Assembly: GCA_049696015.1 (NCBI GenBank) | Contig: JBAVTG010000173.1 | Coordinates: 1 to 13,362 of the forward strand | Direction: 5' to 3' | DNA length: 13,362 nt | Origin: JANMEX01 sp049696015 | GTDB taxonomy: Bacteria; Pseudomonadota; Alphaproteobacteria; Rhizobiales; Rhizobiaceae | Shown: one piece after another, positions 1-8,119 of the stretch | Numbering within the stretch: the stretch's first letter is position 1 | Layout of the letters: each line of letters starts with the position of its first letter | Notes under the pieces: model-generated | Database searches by the model: none | What the model saw: the letters and a program-made list of their open reading frames with translations, nothing else | Told to the model about the DNA's origin: nothing | Made by a program: the position numbers and the translations under genes

Positions 1-784
1 AGATCGGTGAGCGCTTTTCATTCTGCGCAAGGCGCATCTCAGCAACGCGGCTCCATTCGCCGGCCTGTTCGGCCCGCGCCAGTTGTGTTTCGACATAGCG
101 GATGTGGCCGGCAGACGCGCTGCGCGCCTGTTCCGGATCATTGTTCAGGATCGCGTCGGCAATCGCCTGATGTTGTGAGAGCAGCGCGGCGCGCACCCCC
201 GGCATTCCATAGAGCAGCGTGCGGTTATAAAACACGCCGTTCCTGTGCAGCTTGTAACAGGAGCGCAGCGTGTGCAGCAGGATAATGTTATGCGCGCATT
301 CGCTGACCGCATTGTGAAACTCGACGTCGGCGCACGCTTCATCAGAGAAATTGCCCGCCGCATGTGCCGCGCGCATCTGGGTCAGGATACGCTTCAAGTT
401 CTGTTTGTCGGCTTCGGTCGCCCGCTCCGCCGCATGTCCGGCCGCCAGCGATTCAATCTCGCGCCGGTATTCCAGATAATCCGCCAGCGCCTTGCGGTGG
501 GAGGCGATGAGCTCAGCCACCGGCTCGGCAAACACGTCGGAGATGACGTCTGCAATCACCGTTCCGCCGCCATGGCGTGTCACGACCAATCCCCGCGCAT
601 CCAGCGACTTCAGCGCATCGCGCAGCACCGGCCGCGATACATCCATCTTGGCTGACAAGTCGCGCTCGGACGGCAACCGGTCGCCAGGACGCAGGACGCC
701 CTCAAGGATCAGCCACTCGATCTGGCGGATCACTTCATCCGCAGTCGAGGCATGATTGATGCTGGAAAACAGGCTGGACGACAT
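1..784 (-). CDS. FadR-type GntR transcriptional regulator (3' end beyond window)
   Basis: The minus-strand frame is open from an ATG at 784 to the window edge, giving 261 codons with no stop, so the C-terminus is missing. An N-terminal winged helix-turn-helix spans about residues 15-75 and includes RLPSERDLSAKMDVSRP, the GntR signature. An all-helical FCD ligand-binding domain follows, with D153, H157, H205 and H227 in the spacing of the FCD metal site. This is the FadR subfamily architecture shared by PdhR, LldR and GlcC. GAGG lies 5-6 bases before the ATG. The gene is divergent from a DUF3422-HAD-glcDEF cluster, so a glycolate-responsive (GlcC-like) role is plausible. That is inferred from context only; sensors of lactate, pyruvate and other organic acids look alike at this level. 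Confidence 0.93.
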   Translation of the reverse strand, partial: MSSSLFSSINHASTADEVIRQIEWLILEGVLRPGDRLPSERDLSAKMDVSRPVLRDALKSLDARGLVVTRHGGGTVIADVISDVFAEPVAELIASHRKALADYLEYRREIESLAAGHAAERATEADKQNLKRILTQMRAAHAAGNFSDEACADVEFHNAVSECAHNIILLHTLRSCYKLHRNGVFYNRTLLYGMPGVRAALLSQHQAIADAILNNDPEQARSASAGHIRYVETQLARAEQAGEWSRVAEMRLAQNEKRSPI

Positions 785-821
785 GAACCCTCACTCAATC
801 GAAAGGCTATCAGGTTGCGTC

Positions 822-846
822 AAGTGGTCAAGAAAATTGTCCACTT
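822..846. promoter_or_regulatory. Candidate operator palindrome in divergent gap
   Basis: The arms AAGTGGTCAA (822-831) and TTGTCCACTT (837-846) are complementary at 9 of 10 positions around a 5-base centre. The site lies 38 bases upstream of the GntR start and about 120 bases upstream of the DUF3422 start. FadR-family dimers usually bind short palindromes with TGGT/ACCA-like half-sites, and AAGTGGTCAA fits that general shape. Binding by the adjacent regulator is inferred. Confidence 0.5.
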
Positions 847-910
847 TGTACTTCGGCGAAACTCAAATCGATTCAATTGGCCAACACGCCGTGCTGCGGC
901 GCATTTGCAC

Positions 911-940
911 TTGTCCCGCACTGCACAATACCGCTACGAT
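911..940 (+). promoter_or_regulatory. Possible sigma70-type promoter for the DUF3422-HAD-glcDEF cluster
   Basis: TTGTCC (911-916) and TACGAT (935-940) are separated by 18 bases and resemble -35 and -10 elements. They sit just before the ATG at 965, leaving a short leader with AAGGCGGAG as ribosome binding site. The match to consensus is moderate and other spacings are possible. Confidence 0.28.
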
Positions 941-964
941 TTTGTGCGCAAGGCGGAGACGGGC

Positions 965-2251
965 ATGACCAAAACAGAAGAATTGCAATTGGCGCAAGCG
1001 CCGGTGCTGGGATTTCCCGCGCACAATCTGCGGGCTTCGGCGCTGGGCGAAGTGCATTCGCGCCCGCATCCGCTGATCACAGCGCCGCGCCTGCTGATCC
1101 AGGTGGCGTTTTTGACAGAGGGCGGCTTTACCGTGGATCACGCGGTGCTGGCTGAACTCTCCCGCGCTTCCGGCATCGCCCCGCCAGACCGGACTGCCCG
1201 TCATCATGTCATGCCGTCCGGCTCCGGCACACTGCGCTGGGAGCGGCATACCGAGTTTTCAACCTATCTCTACGAAGGCCCGCTCGAAACCGGCAATGCG
1301 CAGACCCATCCCTTTGGCACAGCTTTCAAAGCGCCCGGCACAGTACTTTCTGGCATCAGGCTGGAAATCCGCAAACACGTGAAGGATCTTCGCCGCATGC
1401 TGTCGGCCTACGATCCCGCTTCGACTTGCTGCTCGGCCATCGAAGACGGCGCGGCGACGATTATCACCGATTTCCGGCAAGATGCGGACGGCCTGACCCG
1501 CATGACGCTGTTGGACAATGGTCTCACCCCGGTGCGCACCGGCGCGCTCGGCCAGATGCTGATCGAAGTCGAAACCTACCGCACATTCGCCATGCTCGGC
1601 CTGCCGCTTGCGATCAGCCTGTCGCCCCGGATGAGGCGCATTGAGGACCGCATGGCGGTGCTCACTCAGGAAATGCGCGATGACGAGGGCCGCGAATCCG
1701 AACGCTTGCTTGCCGAATTATCGACTTTGGCAGCCGAACTTGAAGCCGACGCGGCATCGAGCCTCTACCGCTTCGGCGCTTCCAAAGCCTACGAAGGCAT
1801 CGTCGCCGAGCGGCTGAACGCGCTTGATGAGGAACCGGTCAAGGGTTTTGAATCCTGGTCCGCCTTCCTGCAAAAGCGCATGGCCCCGGCGATGCGCACC
1901 TGCCGCTCGGTCGAAGAGCGCCAGGCCAACCTGTCGCGCAAACTCACCCGCGCCACCACGCTCTTGCGCACGTGGGTGGATGTTGATCTGGAAAAGCAGA
2001 ACAGCGCGCTTCTGGCCTCGATGAACACCCGTGCCCGCTCGCAATTGCGTTTGCAACAGACCGTGGAAGGCCTGTCGGTCGCCGCTGTGTCCTACTATGT
2101 CGTTGGTCTGTTTTCCTATCTGGCAAAGGGTGTCGAGAAACAGCTGCCCTTCTTGTCATCGCCGGTCGCAACTGCGCTGTTTGTGCCGGTGGCGCTGGCC
2201 GCCATCTGGCTTATTGTGCGGCGCATTCGCAAAAGCCACGGCGAGAGTTGA
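965..2251 (+). CDS. DUF3422 family membrane-anchored protein
   Basis: The product is 428 residues. The ATG at 965 was chosen because it follows AAGGCGGAG and because family similarity begins soon after it; the same frame is open back to 752, but that part overlaps the divergent regulator and operator. Near the N-terminus are LGEVHSRPHP (about 28-36) and RWERHTEFSTYLYEG (about 91-105), both hallmarks of DUF3422. The middle is largely helical and charged. Two hydrophobic segments at about 370-387 and 401-418, with a basic RRIRK after the second, predict a C-terminal membrane anchor. No catalytic motif is recognisable and the family has no function that I know. It is the first gene of the run leading into the HAD phosphatase and glcDEF. 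Confidence 0.9.
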   Translation: MTKTEELQLAQAPVLGFPAHNLRASALGEVHSRPHPLITAPRLLIQVAFLTEGGFTVDHAVLAELSRASGIAPPDRTARHHVMPSGSGTLRWERHTEFSTYLYEGPLETGNAQTHPFGTAFKAPGTVLSGIRLEIRKHVKDLRRMLSAYDPASTCCSAIEDGAATIITDFRQDADGLTRMTLLDNGLTPVRTGALGQMLIEVETYRTFAMLGLPLAISLSPRMRRIEDRMAVLTQEMRDDEGRESERLLAELSTLAAELEADAASSLYRFGASKAYEGIVAERLNALDEEPVKGFESWSAFLQKRMAPAMRTCRSVEERQANLSRKLTRATTLLRTWVDVDLEKQNSALLASMNTRARSQLRLQQTVEGLSVAAVSYYVVGLFSYLAKGVEKQLPFLSSPVATALFVPVALAAIWLIVRRIRKSHGES

Positions 2252-2312
2252 CGAACCAACGCCAAGCCGCCAAGGAAGCGGCCTGCGCAAATGGAATCTC
2301 CCCGTGACACAT

Positions 2313-2972
2313 ATGCTGATTTTCAACCGGAGTTTCTCCGGATTTCTCTTTGACATGGACGGAACCATCATCAATTCGTTCGCGTCCACGGTGCGCGCAT
2401 GGGGCGGCTGGGCGCAAGCGAATGGGATCGACCCGGAGAGCTTTCTGCCGACCATGCACGGCATCCGCGGCGTGGACCTGATTGGCGCGATGGGACTGCC
2501 GCATCTGGATCCGCATGAAGAATCGCGCAAGATTCTGGCTGCTGAAATGGCGGATGTCGAAGGCATTGTGCCGATACCCGGAGCGATCGATTTTCTGGCT
2601 GCATTGCCCGCGGACCGCTGGGCCGTGGTCACATCCGCGCCGCGCGATCTTGCCTACCGCCGCCTCGAAGCTGCGGGCATCGCGGCGCCAAAGACCATGG
2701 TGGCGGCCGAAGATGTCGCCATCGGCAAACCCGATCCCGCCTGTTTCCGTCTCGGCGCCGAACGGCTGGGAGTGCGCCCGCAAGACTGCCTTGTGTTTGA
2801 AGACGCCCACGCGGGCGTGACTGCCGCTGAATTGGCCGGGGCATCGGTGATGGTCGTGACGGCGACGCATGATCTGTTGGCGGGCACGTCGCATCCGACC
2901 ATGGCCGATTACCGGCACATCAATTTGACGGTGACCGAAGATCGCCGGCTCAAACTCGGCAAAGCCAGTTGA
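2313..2972 (+). CDS. HAD-superfamily (subfamily IA) phosphatase
   Basis: The product is 219 residues and all four HAD motifs are visible. Motif I is FLFDMDGTI, with nucleophile D14 and D16. Motif II is VVTSAP (105-110). The motif III lysine is K139, in GKPDP. Motif IV is FEDAHAG, with E163 and D164. The helical cap between motifs I and II fits small sugar- or acid-phosphate phosphatases of the Gph/GPP type. An in-frame GTG at 2304, better spaced from GGA at 2294-2296, is an alternative start. The gene lies 61 bases after DUF3422 and 31 bases before glcD. Because 2-phosphoglycolate phosphatase yields glycolate, the substrate of GlcDEF, phosphoglycolate is an attractive substrate guess. HAD specificity cannot be read from these motifs, so a glycerol- or sugar-phosphate substrate is equally possible. 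Confidence 0.88.
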   Translation: MLIFNRSFSGFLFDMDGTIINSFASTVRAWGGWAQANGIDPESFLPTMHGIRGVDLIGAMGLPHLDPHEESRKILAAEMADVEGIVPIPGAIDFLAALPADRWAVVTSAPRDLAYRRLEAAGIAAPKTMVAAEDVAIGKPDPACFRLGAERLGVRPQDCLVFEDAHAGVTAAELAGASVMVVTATHDLLAGTSHPTMADYRHINLTVTEDRRLKLGKAS

Positions 2973-3003
2973 CGCAAGGCACGCGCCGCCCGATTGTGCC
3001 GGC

Positions 3004-4500
3004 ATGACAGCTTTGATGATGCCAGAGCCTGATAAGCTCACCCTGTCCAAGCGCGCTGAAATCGTCGCCCAGCTGCGCGAGATCGTGCCCGGCGAAGGCG
3101 TGGTGGACACTGCCAATGGCATGCGCGTGTTCGAAAGCGACGGGCTGACCGCGTACCGTCAACTGCCGATGGTTGTCGTGTTGCCGGAAACAGTTGCGCA
3201 GGTGTCGCGCATCCTCAAATATTGCCTGAGAGAAAACATACGCGTCGTGCCGCGCGGTTCGGGCACATCGCTGTCCGGCGGCGCGCTGCCGCTGGAAGAC
3301 GCAGTGCTTCTGGTCATGTCGCGGTTCAACCGCATTCTCGACGTCGATCTTGCCAACCGCACGGTGACTGCCCAGCCGGGTGTCACCAATCTTGGCATCA
3401 CCCGCGCAGTGGAAGGGCAGGGCTTTTATTATGCGCCGGACCCGTCTTCGCAGATCGCCTGTTCCATCGGCGGCAATGTCGCGGAAAATTCCGGCGGCGT
3501 GCATTCGCTCAAATATGGGCTGACCGCGACCAATGTGCTGGGCATTGAAGCCGTGCTGATCAATGGCGATGTGGTGCGCCTCGGCGGCAAGCATCTCGAT
3601 GCGGAAGGTTATGATATTCTGGGCCTGATGACAGGCTCGGAAGGCCTGCTTGGCGTCGTCACCGAAGTGACCGTGCGTGTCTTGCAAAAGCCCGCTACAG
3701 CGCGCGCGGCGCTGATCGGCTTCAAGACCTCGGAGGAGGCGGGCCAGTGCGTTGCCGACATCATTGCCGCAGGCATCATTCCCGGCGGCATGGAAATGAT
3801 GGACCGTCTGGCGATCAAGGCCGCGGAAGATTTTGTCCATGCGGGCTATCCGCTCCATGTCGAGGCGCTGCTGATTGTCGAACTCGATGGTCCGCAAGCC
3901 GAGGTTGACGACTTGCTGGCTCGTGTTGAAGCGATCGCCAAGAAAAACAAGTCGGTGACGTTGAAGGTTTCGAAATCTGAAGCCGAACGTCTCAATTTCT
4001 GGGCCGGCCGCAAAGCGGCGTTTCCGGCAGTGGGGCGCATTTCGCCCGACTATTATTGCATGGACGGCACCATCCCGCGCAAGGCGCTGCCGCAAGTGCT
4101 GAAGGGCATGCGCGAGCTGTCGAAGCAGTATGGTTTGGCAGTCGCCAATGTGTTTCATGCCGGCGATGGCAACCTGCATCCATTGATCTTGTATGATGCC
4201 AATATTCCGGGCGAGCTGGACAAGGCGGAAGGCTTCGGCGCGGACATTTTGCGCCTGTGTGTCAAAGTTGGCGGCGTGCTCACCGGCGAGCATGGCGTGG
4301 GCGTCGAAAAGCGCGACCTGATGGGCGAAATGTTCAATGCGGTGGATCTCGACGTGCAAATGCGGGTGAAGGTGGCGTTTGACCCGAAGGCATTGCTGAA
4401 CCCCGGCAAAGTGTTCCCGAACCTGCACCGCTGCGCCGAGCTGGGCCGTATGCATGTCAGCGGCGGTAAGCTGGCATTTCCGGACATTCCGAGGTTTTGA
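3004..4500 (+). CDS. glcD: Glycolate oxidase FAD-linked subunit GlcD
   Basis: The product is 498 residues, the usual GlcD length. An N-terminal PCMH-type FAD-binding domain includes VVPRGSGTSLSGG (81-93), DPSSQIACSIGGNVAENSGG (146-165) and LGLMTGSEGLLG (206-217). The C-terminal FAD-oxidase domain carries NVFHAGDGNLHP (382-393) and TGEHGVGVEKR (427-437). GlcD is the catalytic flavoprotein that oxidises glycolate, and often D-lactate, to the 2-oxo acid. It works with GlcE and GlcF and passes electrons towards the quinone pool. The ATG at 3004 has a poor ribosome binding site, and ATGs at 3016 and 3019 are alternatives. Its TGA at 4498-4500 shares one base with the glcE ATG. Confidence 0.96.
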   Translation: MTALMMPEPDKLTLSKRAEIVAQLREIVPGEGVVDTANGMRVFESDGLTAYRQLPMVVVLPETVAQVSRILKYCLRENIRVVPRGSGTSLSGGALPLEDAVLLVMSRFNRILDVDLANRTVTAQPGVTNLGITRAVEGQGFYYAPDPSSQIACSIGGNVAENSGGVHSLKYGLTATNVLGIEAVLINGDVVRLGGKHLDAEGYDILGLMTGSEGLLGVVTEVTVRVLQKPATARAALIGFKTSEEAGQCVADIIAAGIIPGGMEMMDRLAIKAAEDFVHAGYPLHVEALLIVELDGPQAEVDDLLARVEAIAKKNKSVTLKVSKSEAERLNFWAGRKAAFPAVGRISPDYYCMDGTIPRKALPQVLKGMRELSKQYGLAVANVFHAGDGNLHPLILYDANIPGELDKAEGFGADILRLCVKVGGVLTGEHGVGVEKRDLMGEMFNAVDLDVQMRVKVAFDPKALLNPGKVFPNLHRCAELGRMHVSGGKLAFPDIPRF

Positions 4501-5702
4501 TGCTCAAGCCGACGACAGCTGCCGAGATCCAATCCATCGTCCAATCCGCCAGCGCGACGCGCACGCCGCTGGACATCATCGGCCATGGCTCCAAGCGGCG
4601 CATTGGAAGGCCGGTGGAAGAAGCGGAAACGCTCGACCTGTCCCAGCTGAGCGGCATCAATTTTTACGAGCCGGACGAACTGGTCCTTTCCGCCAAGGCT
4701 GGAACGCCGCTGGCGGAAATTGAGAAGCTGCTTGCCAAGCATGGGCAGGAGCTGGCCTTCGAGCCGATGGACTATGCGCCGCTGTTCGGCGGCAAAGCGG
4801 GCAAGGGCGGAAAATCCGGCACGATCGGCGGCGTTCTTGCCACCAACACTTCCGGCCCGCGCCGCCTCAGGGCAGGCGCGGCACGCGACCACATCCTTGG
4901 CATTGAGGCTGTGACGGGCAGGGGCGACCTGTTCAAATCGGGCGGGCGGGTGGTCAAGAATGTCACCGGCTACGATTTGTCGAAAGGCTTGGCTGGGTCG
5001 TGGGGCACTCTGGCTGTGATCATTGATGTGATCTTCAAGGTGTTGCCGGCAGCGGAGACGGAAACCACACTGGTCATCGGTGGCCTTGAAGATGATGCGG
5101 CGGCTTTGGCGATGGCAACGGCGATGGGGTCAAGCGCCGAAGTCTCGTCTGCCGCGCATCTGCCTTACACGGTTTCCGCAACGGTGGTTGGCGGCGCGAT
5201 CAAAGGCGCTTCTGCGACCTGCATCCGCATTGAAGGATTCCCTAGGTCGGTAGAGGCGCGGGTGGCACAGTTGGCGAAGCTGATCGGGCGGAAGACGGAA
5301 CTGCTACCGGACAAACAATCCCGATCCCTTTGGGTGCAGATCCGTGACTGCATCCCCTTTGCCGATGGCAGTCAAACTCCGGTTTGGCGCGTCTCCGTCG
5401 CGCCGATGGCTGGCCATGCGCTGGTGGCAGACCTGCGGCTGCATGCGGCCGTTGACGCCTATTATGATTGGCAGGGCGGTTTGGTATGGCTGAAGATTGA
5501 AGGCGAACCGGAGGCCGATGCGATCAGGGCGCTTGTGAAAAAACACGGCGGCGGCCACGCAACGCTGGTGCGGGCCAACGACGAACAACGCCGCACGATC
5601 CCCGTATTCGAACCGCAGCCGCCAGCGCTTGCCGCGCTGTCGATGCGGATCAAGGAACAGTTTGACCCGGCAGGCATACTCAATCCGGGAAGGATGGGCT
5701 GA
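4500..5702 (+). CDS. glcE: Glycolate oxidase FAD-binding subunit GlcE
   Basis: The product is 400 residues. It is a second, shorter PCMH-type FAD-binding protein with GHGSKRRIGRP near residue 28, SGTIGGVLATNTSGPRRLR (about 106-124) and GGRVVKNVTGYDLSK (148-162), all typical of GlcE. It lacks the long C-terminal oxidase domain of GlcD and ends with FDPAGILNPGRMG. GlcE is required for glycolate oxidase activity together with GlcD and GlcF. The start is fixed by the TGATG overlap with glcD (an in-frame TTG at 4497 is a less likely start), and the stop makes another TGATG overlap with glcF. A Gly/Lys-rich stretch, FGGKAGKGGKSG (96-107), precedes the FAD motif. Confidence 0.95.
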   Translation: MLKPTTAAEIQSIVQSASATRTPLDIIGHGSKRRIGRPVEEAETLDLSQLSGINFYEPDELVLSAKAGTPLAEIEKLLAKHGQELAFEPMDYAPLFGGKAGKGGKSGTIGGVLATNTSGPRRLRAGAARDHILGIEAVTGRGDLFKSGGRVVKNVTGYDLSKGLAGSWGTLAVIIDVIFKVLPAAETETTLVIGGLEDDAAALAMATAMGSSAEVSSAAHLPYTVSATVVGGAIKGASATCIRIEGFPRSVEARVAQLAKLIGRKTELLPDKQSRSLWVQIRDCIPFADGSQTPVWRVSVAPMAGHALVADLRLHAAVDAYYDWQGGLVWLKIEGEPEADAIRALVKKHGGGHATLVRANDEQRRTIPVFEPQPPALAALSMRIKEQFDPAGILNPGRMG

Positions 5703-6991
5703 TGCAAACATCATTCACCCTCGCACAACTCGCCGACCCGAAAATCGCGGAGGCCGAAAGCATATTGCGCAAATGTGTGCATTGCGGCTTTTGCACGGCG
5801 ACGTGCCCGACCTATGTGACGCTGGGCAATGAGCTCGACAGCCCGCGCGGGCGGATCTATCTCATCAAGGACATGCTGGAAAACGGCCGTGCGGCGGATG
5901 AGGAGATCGTCACCCATATCGACCGGTGCCTCACCTGCCTTGCCTGCACAACGACTTGCCCGTCCGGCGTTGACTATGCCCATCTGGTCGATCACGCGCG
6001 GGTCCACATCGAAAACACCTACAAGCGCCCAATGGTTGACCGGCTGATCCGCACCATGCTGGCGGCGGTTCTGCCCTATCCGGCGCGGTTCCGGTCCTCG
6101 TTGAAATTGGCTGCGCTTGGCCGTCCGCTTGTTCCGGTGTTGGAAAAGATCGCCGCGCTGAAGCCGCTCGCGGCAATGCTGAAACTGGCGCCGACGAGTC
6201 GGGCAACCGCGCCCGCCATTCCGATGCCAATCATCACAGAGCGCAAAGGCCGCGTGGCGGTCCTGACCGGTTGTGCGCAGTCGGTATTGGACCCGGGCAT
6301 CAACGCAGCGACCGAGCGGCTGCTGGCGCGATTTGGCATTGAGGCCGTCAAGCCCAAGGGCGAAGGCTGCTGCGGCGCGCTGGTGCAGCACATGGGGCGC
6401 GAGAGCGAGGTGCGGAGCTTCGCCAAGGCCAACATTGACGCTTGGATGCGCGAGATTGACGGACAAGGGCTCGATGCCATCATCATCACCACATCGGGCT
6501 GCGGCACGACGATCAAAGACTATGCGCATATGCTCAAGGACGATGCGGAGTATGCAGCAAAAGCCGCGACGGTGACGGCGCTTGCCAAGGACATCACCGA
6601 GTATCTCGCCTCGCTCGACCTGCCCGCGCCGAAATTGCGCACCGGCCTGTCTGTTGCTTACCATGCAGCCTGTTCGCTGCAGCACGGCCAGAAGGTGACC
6701 AAAGCGCCGAAAGACCTTTTGACCAACGCGGGTTTCGTCGTACGCGAACCGGCGGAAAGCCATTTGTGCTGCGGCTCGGCCGGCACCTACAATATCCTGC
6801 AACCGGACATCGCAGAAAAGCTGCGGGACCGTAAAGTGCGCAATATTGAAGCTACCGGAGCGGTCATTGTTGCTGCCGGAAACATCGGCTGCATGACGCA
6901 AATCGGTTCCAAATCAAGGCTGCCGGTCGCGCACACAGTCGAACTACTCGAGTGGGCATATGGCGGCGAAAAGCCGACCAAGCTGATGTAA
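5702..6991 (+). CDS. glcF: Glycolate oxidase iron-sulfur subunit GlcF
   Basis: The product is 429 residues. Two ferredoxin-type 4Fe-4S motifs are present: C25, C28, C31 and C35 in CVHCGFCTATCP, and C76, C79, C82 and C86 in CLTCLACTTTCP. Two cysteine-rich CCG domains follow: the first has C191, C223-C224 and C267, the second C324, C356-C357 and C397. This is the complete GlcF layout, also shared with GlpC/LldE-like electron-transfer subunits. The product carries electrons from the GlcD/GlcE flavins towards the membrane quinones. Its ATG overlaps the glcE TGA by one base. A GC-rich hairpin begins about 10 bases after the stop. No glcG, malate synthase or glycolate permease gene follows. Confidence 0.96.
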   Translation: MQTSFTLAQLADPKIAEAESILRKCVHCGFCTATCPTYVTLGNELDSPRGRIYLIKDMLENGRAADEEIVTHIDRCLTCLACTTTCPSGVDYAHLVDHARVHIENTYKRPMVDRLIRTMLAAVLPYPARFRSSLKLAALGRPLVPVLEKIAALKPLAAMLKLAPTSRATAPAIPMPIITERKGRVAVLTGCAQSVLDPGINAATERLLARFGIEAVKPKGEGCCGALVQHMGRESEVRSFAKANIDAWMREIDGQGLDAIIITTSGCGTTIKDYAHMLKDDAEYAAKAATVTALAKDITEYLASLDLPAPKLRTGLSVAYHAACSLQHGQKVTKAPKDLLTNAGFVVREPAESHLCCGSAGTYNILQPDIAEKLRDRKVRNIEATGAVIVAAGNIGCMTQIGSKSRLPVAHTVELLEWAYGGEKPTKLM

Positions 6992-7001
6992 GAAAAGCTA
7001 A

Positions 7002-7027
7002 GGGCGGCACCGTTTCCGGCGCCGCCC
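7002..7027. terminator. GC-rich hairpin between convergent glcF and L,D-transpeptidase genes
   Basis: GGGCGGCACCG (7002-7012) pairs with CGGCGCCGCCC (7017-7027) with one mismatch around a TTTC loop. On the plus strand the tail is only CTGTTTC. On the minus strand it is followed by TTAGCTTTTCTT, which is more U-rich. The hairpin probably acts on both convergent transcripts. Confidence 0.6.
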
Positions 7028-7094
7028 CTGTTTCGCAAGGCATCATGCTTTTTGATTTTTTGCCCCACGCCCCCTTAAACGGGAAACCTTCAGA

Positions 7095-7916
7095 TCAGCG
7101 CACGATCACCAGCGTGCCGACGCCGACGCGCTCGTACAGGTCGGTGACATCCTCATTGCGCATGCGGATGCAGCCGGAAGAGACATTCTGTCCGATAGTC
7201 CAGGGCTGGTTGGTGCCATGGATGCGGTAAAGCGAATTGCCCAGGTACATGGCGCGCGCGCCAAGCGGATTTTCCGGTCCGCCTTCCATGAAGTCTGGCA
7301 AAATGCGTCCTTCCTTGAGGCGCACGCGGACTTTCATTTCCTCGGGCGGCGTCCAGGACGGCCATTCGGCCTTGCGGCTGATCTTGTGTTTGCCGGCCCA
7401 TTCGAATCCCGGCTTGCCAACGCCGACGCCATAGCGCCGCGCTGTCCCGCCCGACTGCACCAGATAGAGAAAACGCTCAGACGTTTCGATGACAATCGTG
7501 CCGGGCTTCTCGGAGCCTGAGTAGGATACGTCCTGCGGCAGGAACATCGGGTCAATTTCGCGGCGCGGAACCAGCTTTTTCGGCTTGGCGTAGGCGACTT
7601 GCTCGGTGAGCATCCGCCCGTCATTGTCGATGCGCACCACACCGCTGTTGTAGACAGGCTGAGGCACATTGCGCTTGACGGTTTTGACGCGGCTCACGCT
7701 TGTCCCGATGATGATCGTTTCCTGAGTGGGGAGCGGTTGCATGAGCTTGCGCTTCATCTTGCGAACCGGGACCTTCTGCAACTGCATCACCCACGGCGCC
7801 GAAAGATCCGGCGAAACGATGATGGCGCGCGGTTCGCCATATCGCTCGTTCGCCACGGCGCCAAATGGCAATACGGCGGCAGTTGCCACAATTAGCAAAC
7901 GGGAGATCAGTTTCAT
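7095..7916 (-). CDS. Secreted L,D-transpeptidase (YkuD domain)
   Basis: The product is 273 residues. The first 22 residues form a signal peptide with a likely cut after AVA (GAVA/NERYG). A linker of about 110 residues rich in Lys, Arg and Pro follows, and then a YkuD domain from about residue 138 to the end. The catalytic signature is present: HGTNQP with H233, then SSGCIRMRNED with nucleophile C249 and R251. Such enzymes act in the periplasm on tetrapeptide donors. They form 3-3 crosslinks or attach proteins to peptidoglycan, and they are numerous in Rhizobiales, where polar growth uses them. GAGG lies about 11 bases before the ATG. The gene is divergent from tag and convergent with glcF, and appears to be a single-gene unit. 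Confidence 0.94.
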   Translation of the reverse strand: MKLISRLLIVATAAVLPFGAVANERYGEPRAIIVSPDLSAPWVMQLQKVPVRKMKRKLMQPLPTQETIIIGTSVSRVKTVKRNVPQPVYNSGVVRIDNDGRMLTEQVAYAKPKKLVPRREIDPMFLPQDVSYSGSEKPGTIVIETSERFLYLVQSGGTARRYGVGVGKPGFEWAGKHKISRKAEWPSWTPPEEMKVRVRLKEGRILPDFMEGGPENPLGARAMYLGNSLYRIHGTNQPWTIGQNVSSGCIRMRNEDVTDLYERVGVGTLVIVR

Positions 7917-8049
7917 ATCCGGCGTACCTCATACAAATCGCCAAAACCCGGACAGGCAAACAAAAATGTTCCACTGCCCGTCAATGTCAGGAGAGTTGCC
8001 TGAAAAGCGCAGACAAATGGTGAATCAAATTCCATAAGATGCAAATCAT

Positions 8050-8078
8050 GGCGTAAACCATTTGGTGTGGTTACCGCC
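8050..8078. repeat. Imperfect inverted repeat upstream of tag
   Basis: GGCGTAAACCA (8050-8060) and TGGTTACCGCC (8068-8078) are complementary at 9 of 11 positions across a 7-base spacer. Further TGGTTG and TGGTTA copies begin at 8079 and 8092. The position 40-70 bases before tag, in the gap shared with the divergent L,D-transpeptidase gene, suits an operator. No regulator can be named. Confidence 0.35.
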
Positions 8079-8119
8079 TGGTTGACCGGCGTGGTTAAGA
8101 GGATGTGAAAGGGTTGATG

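Noticed and set aside
752..964. N-terminal extension of the DUF3422 frame
   Set aside because: It overlaps the divergent regulator and the palindrome, lacks family similarity, and the ATG at 965 has a good ribosome binding site.
2950..4455. Minus-strand open frame of about 500 codons antisense to glcD
   Set aside because: It mirrors the codon structure of the well-supported glcD gene in high-GC DNA, has no recognisable domain and is rich in His, Gln and Arg, as antisense frames of such genes usually are.
5711..6901. Minus-strand open frame of about 396 codons antisense to glcF
   Set aside because: It lies wholly inside glcF, whose iron-sulfur motifs are unmistakable; the antisense product is Arg/Gln-rich with no family match that I can see.
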